Shown here one piece after another: positions 60,632 through 64,000 of a stretch of 64,000 nucleotides of DNA. Position 1 is the first letter of the stretch, and the number at the start of each line of letters is the position of its first letter. Location: contig NC_135254.1 in assembly GCF_964204865.1 (NCBI RefSeq), positions 13,521,001 to 13,585,000 of the forward strand, written 5' to 3'. Source of the stretch: Styela clava. Its lineage: Eukaryota > Chordata > Ascidiacea > Stolidobranchia > Styelidae. The translations under genes were made by a program, and so were the position numbers. The notes beneath the pieces are model-generated. The model had not been told where the DNA came from, did not search any database, and was given only the letters and a program-made list of their open reading frames with translations.

Positions 60632-62493
60632 TTTGTCCACTAAGTAATTTAAACTACCATATTAAATCACACAAAATGTTATTGAGTTTGTGAGATTATC
60701 TAACTTGAATCACTCAGAATACAAAATGTTAATGGCCATTATTTGTCTTTGCTAGAAATAGATGTTTTCAATCTCATTTATTTTCATATCAAATTTTTTA
60801 ACCATGCATCTGTTGATCAGTAATAAGTAATAATAATCAAACATGCAATCTATCTGCTCATATTGTGTGTTATGGAACCACACAAGCTGATTGGGTCTAA
60901 CTCTAATCGGTTCAAAATCAAGAGGTATGTGATATAAGAATTGCAATATGCCAATACTATCGTTAATTTAAATTGATCTTCCCCTATAACATTTAAAAAA
61001 GCATAATGTCACCAAACAATCAGAGATGCCAACAAAAACTTAGTTTGAAACCAGAATTAATGCTAATGCATTGTCGTCCTACTGAAAAAACACCAACTAC
61101 TAAATATCACTAAGCTGTACCCTCAGAATTTATTTGGAGCTCATGCAATCAGTATGCAGTTGATCTATAGCTGTTATAATAACCCTTTAGTTAAGCAACT
61201 GGCGCCCATAAGTAAACAATGCGTCCAAATGCACACATGCAACGATATTTATTTATGGTGACAATGCAGCTGCATTGCCTATTTACTCAACATGCAACAC
61301 AATTGATGTTGATTTGTCAAACGACTCGTTGGTGATGAACGCTGTTTATGCCCAGATATTAATTGTTCTTTTACATTTTTAGAACAGAACTCAACTAATT
61401 ATGACTAATTCATAAGTCTTTCTGTTAGCAAGAAACCAAGCTTATTTCCACTTTTGTCTCTACAAATCATAACTGCAAAAAGTGTATATATCCGCATTGC
61501 ACAGTCGGAAATATTTCGATTTTTATATATTAAAAAAAAAGTTCTACTTCATATATAACCACTTCCTGTATATTTTTTCCCATATTTGTACAAACCAACA
61601 ATCATAGCATTATTGAGTTATTTATTTCAAAATAGTGTCTGGACAATTGAGACTGGCAAAATAGCAAAAATAATAACAATTTCAAAAAAATAAGTAGGCA
61701 GATAACCGAAACATCTATATTGTGGAATAGTACATTATCAAGCAACCTTAAATAAGTAATCTGATTAAATTTTTAAGATGGGTGCAATTAAAATATTAAA
61801 GCTTTAGTGGATTACATGGTATTATACTAAAATGAGCTTGATTATATAGCTGCCATACTTCAATTTTTTTCTGGCAAGTAATATAAAGCTGAAGCAAGTG
61901 GTTGGTGTAAAGCAAGCCACCCTACAGTCTAACAGAGCTGCCATGCAAAAGGTGATTACTATCGATTTGAGTACAATTAGAACCTGAACCACAATTTTAT
62001 TCTAATGAAACTAAGCCATACATATTAGCATAAACACACTACATTAAATCGTTCCTATGAACTTCAAAACCCAAGATATTATTAGAAAAACAAATCGGGA
62101 ATAAGAATAAATGAATAAGCAATATGGATAGAACACAATAAAGTACGTTTATTCAGATTTGCCTAATAACTAAAATACAATGAAAAGGTGGAAATAGCAA
62201 CCAATATATTCTAAAATGACATCACAAAAGAGAAATGGATTCAGACAGAGTACACAAAAACATTTTACATGATTTTATTCATTTGGGGAGTATCAATCAA
62301 AAGTTTAAAAATGTGAATATGACTTTTTCAAAGATGGATTGGCACTTTCGACTGTAAATGGAAAGTTACAATGCAATTGGAACATTTCAAAGCTCAAGAT
62401 AGGCAAGATGAATTGTGTATTTTAGTGAGAAAACGAATCGTGAAATTATAAGGATTGCGCACAATTCAAAACACAAAAAAATGCTCTTATTAA
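60632..62493. other. Intergenic region between BCKDHB and the GGT-like gene
   Basis: The two genes are head to tail on the minus strand, 1.86 kb apart. I see no other gene, RNA or clear repeat. The BCKDHB 3'UTR (hexamer at 62274-62279) and the GGT-like promoter must lie here. Confidence 0.5.
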
Positions 62494-63612
62494 TTAATAG
62501 TTCATCATCCTTTTTATAGCATCAAAACACCTCCATTTATCAGGCATATAAAAAGGTTCAAATATGTGAGGGAATGGAGTATCATAACCACATATTCTCT
62601 CAATCGGACATTCAAGATTCAAAAAACATTCTTTTTGCACAGTTGAGGCTATTTCACCTGCAAAACCTGCAGTTAAAGGAGCTTCATGACTAACTAGTAA
62701 TCTACCAGTTTTTTCAACTGATTTGCATACTGTGTCTGAATCCCAAGGTAATATTGTTGCAAGATCTATCACTTCACAAGATGCTCCGAGCTTTTCTCCA
62801 GCCATTTGTGCAACCTCTTTCAAAACATGAATCTGTGTGCCATATCCAACTAATGTAACATCACTTCCTTCAATAAGAACCTCTGCTTTTCCTAATGGCA
62901 ATGTAAACTCTCCAATTGGCACTTCCTCTTCCGCAGAACGGTAAAGCACTTTTGGTTCTAAAAATATACATGGGTTTGGATCTTGTATGCACGCAAGTAG
63001 AAGACCTTTAGCTTGAATGCAACTTCTTGGCATGACCACTTTTAGGCCAGGAACATGAGCAAAACAAGCTTCTGGGGTTTGAGAATGGTACAAAGCCCCA
63101 TGCCCCACAGCCGAACATGGGGCACGAATGGTGAGTTTACCACATTCAAATAAACCACCAGATCTATATCTGTATTTAGCCGCTTCGTTGACGATCTGGT
63201 CAAAGGCAGGGAAGATATAATCCGCAAATTGGATCTCAGCTATTGTAGTTGCACCAGCACTTGCCGCACCAATTGCAAATCCAACAATGCCTTGCTCACA
63301 CAATGGAGTATTGAACACCCTGTGGCCGCCAAATTTGTCAGCCAGACCAACTGTACAACGAAATACACCTCCGAATGCCACATCTTCACCAAATACCAAA
63401 GCGGTCGGGTCATTTTCCAATGTAATATCCATTGCACTTGTGAGAGACTGAAACAAGTTCATTTTTTGTGTCTCTCCAAACTCTCTTTTTGGTGGATCAG
63501 CAACAAACTTGAAATGCGCATCTCTCACTGTAGTCTGGATTCCAATTATTCTAAGCGCTTGCCTTTTGCATGTTTTGAGTAAGGGCGACTTTGATACACA
63601 ATATCGAAACAT
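62494..63612 (-). CDS. BCKDHB: Branched-chain 2-oxoacid dehydrogenase E1 beta subunit, mitochondrial
   Basis: BCKDHB forms, with the alpha subunit, the thiamine-diphosphate decarboxylase of the mitochondrial complex that degrades leucine, isoleucine and valine keto acids. A single uninterrupted exon encodes 372 residues (human about 392). The first 35 residues are rich in Arg, Lys and Ser with almost no acid residues, fitting a mitochondrial targeting peptide. Family blocks follow: [93 protein letters not shown] and the C-terminal [17 protein letters not shown]. The frame extends upstream through non-ATG codons; the first real ATG at 63612 is chosen. Vertebrate BCKDHB has about ten introns, so the intronless copy is unusual, but the frame is intact. 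A minus-strand AATAAA lies at 62274-62279. Confidence 0.95.
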   Translation of the reverse strand: MFRYCVSKSPLLKTCKRQALRIIGIQTTVRDAHFKFVADPPKREFGETQKMNLFQSLTSAMDITLENDPTALVFGEDVAFGGVFRCTVGLADKFGGHRVFNTPLCEQGIVGFAIGAASAGATTIAEIQFADYIFPAFDQIVNEAAKYRYRSGGLFECGKLTIRAPCSAVGHGALYHSQTPEACFAHVPGLKVVMPRSCIQAKGLLLACIQDPNPCIFLEPKVLYRSAEEEVPIGEFTLPLGKAEVLIEGSDVTLVGYGTQIHVLKEVAQMAGEKLGASCEVIDLATILPWDSDTVCKSVEKTGRLLVSHEAPLTAGFAGEIASTVQKECFLNLECPIERICGYDTPFPHIFEPFYMPDKWRCFDAIKRMMNY

Positions 63613-64000
63613 ATTGAAATAATATATACTATATCTGCGGGCTGTCAATATAAAACAGCATTAATGTATTTTATTATTACAGTATTAGGAAAATCATTTA
63701 TCAAGCTTGGGTTGATCTAACACGAAAACTCAAAAGATATGAAACCAGTAAAAATCTTACAAGTCGTCATAAAATCACATTTTCATAAATTAGGTTACAA
63801 AAAAAAATTGTGAGTTCAGTCGTGAAATTCACACATATATGAAAGAGAAGTCAGTTGTCATATTGATCTCAATTCTGCATCTGCTAAAATGTATTCTTAA
63901 TATCAATTCTGCATTCAGGTATTATACTTGATGGTCAACAACTTTAGCTCTGAAAATTTCCTGTACTTTTTTTTTAATGAAAAATAACAAATAAAATAAT
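63613..64000. other. Upstream of BCKDHB
   Basis: AT-rich sequence with no supported feature. It should hold the BCKDHB 5'UTR and promoter. Confidence 0.4.

Noticed and set aside
62494..63612. BCKDHB as a dead retro-copy
   Set aside because: The frame is intact from targeting peptide to the conserved C-terminus, with no disrupting change seen.

Overview
This is a eukaryotic, AT-rich animal window. The protein genes are split by short canonical GT-AG introns, and transposons fill the gaps. PASK, NDFIP and a THRAP3/BCLAF1-family gene together suggest a deuterostome, possibly a tunicate or another invertebrate chordate. That placement is inference from gene content only. Exon boundaries were set by hand, by matching splice sites, reading phase and protein similarity recalled from known families. 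No alignment or database search was run.

Layout. Minus strand 206-6076: ten exons of PASK (PAS-domain kinase), with the kinase end beyond the left edge. Plus 9869-11909: complete four-exon ARPC5 (Arp2/3 complex). Minus 12729-20405: an unrecognised 221-residue gene made largely of 42-63 nt exons, nearly all symmetric in phase 1. Plus 23852-24544: single-exon NDFIP-like Nedd4-ligase adaptor. Plus 26709-55955: a 29-coding-exon, 1,341-residue THRAP3/BCLAF1-like SR protein. Minus 57049-60631: a six-exon YwrD-type gamma-glutamyltransferase-like gene. Minus 62494-63612: single-exon BCKDHB, a mitochondrial dehydrogenase subunit.

The genes do not form one pathway; they are ordinary housekeeping or signalling genes side by side. 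PASK and ARPC5 are divergent, as are the micro-exon gene and NDFIP. The THRAP3-like and GGT-like genes meet tail to tail, with polyadenylation hexamers 13 nt apart.

Mobile DNA is abundant and unusually legible. At least six hAT-like elements have perfect 8-bp target-site duplications: 13859-15950, 42889-49196, 44465-49041, 51722-52027, 54033-55269 and 58072-58216. Several are nested. There are also two tRNA-derived SINE copies, seven copies of a short inverted-repeat MITE carrying TTAGGG-like motifs, and a TA-flanked 1.45 kb inverted-repeat element. The least explained items are the micro-exon gene and the large central insertion of the THRAP3-like protein.
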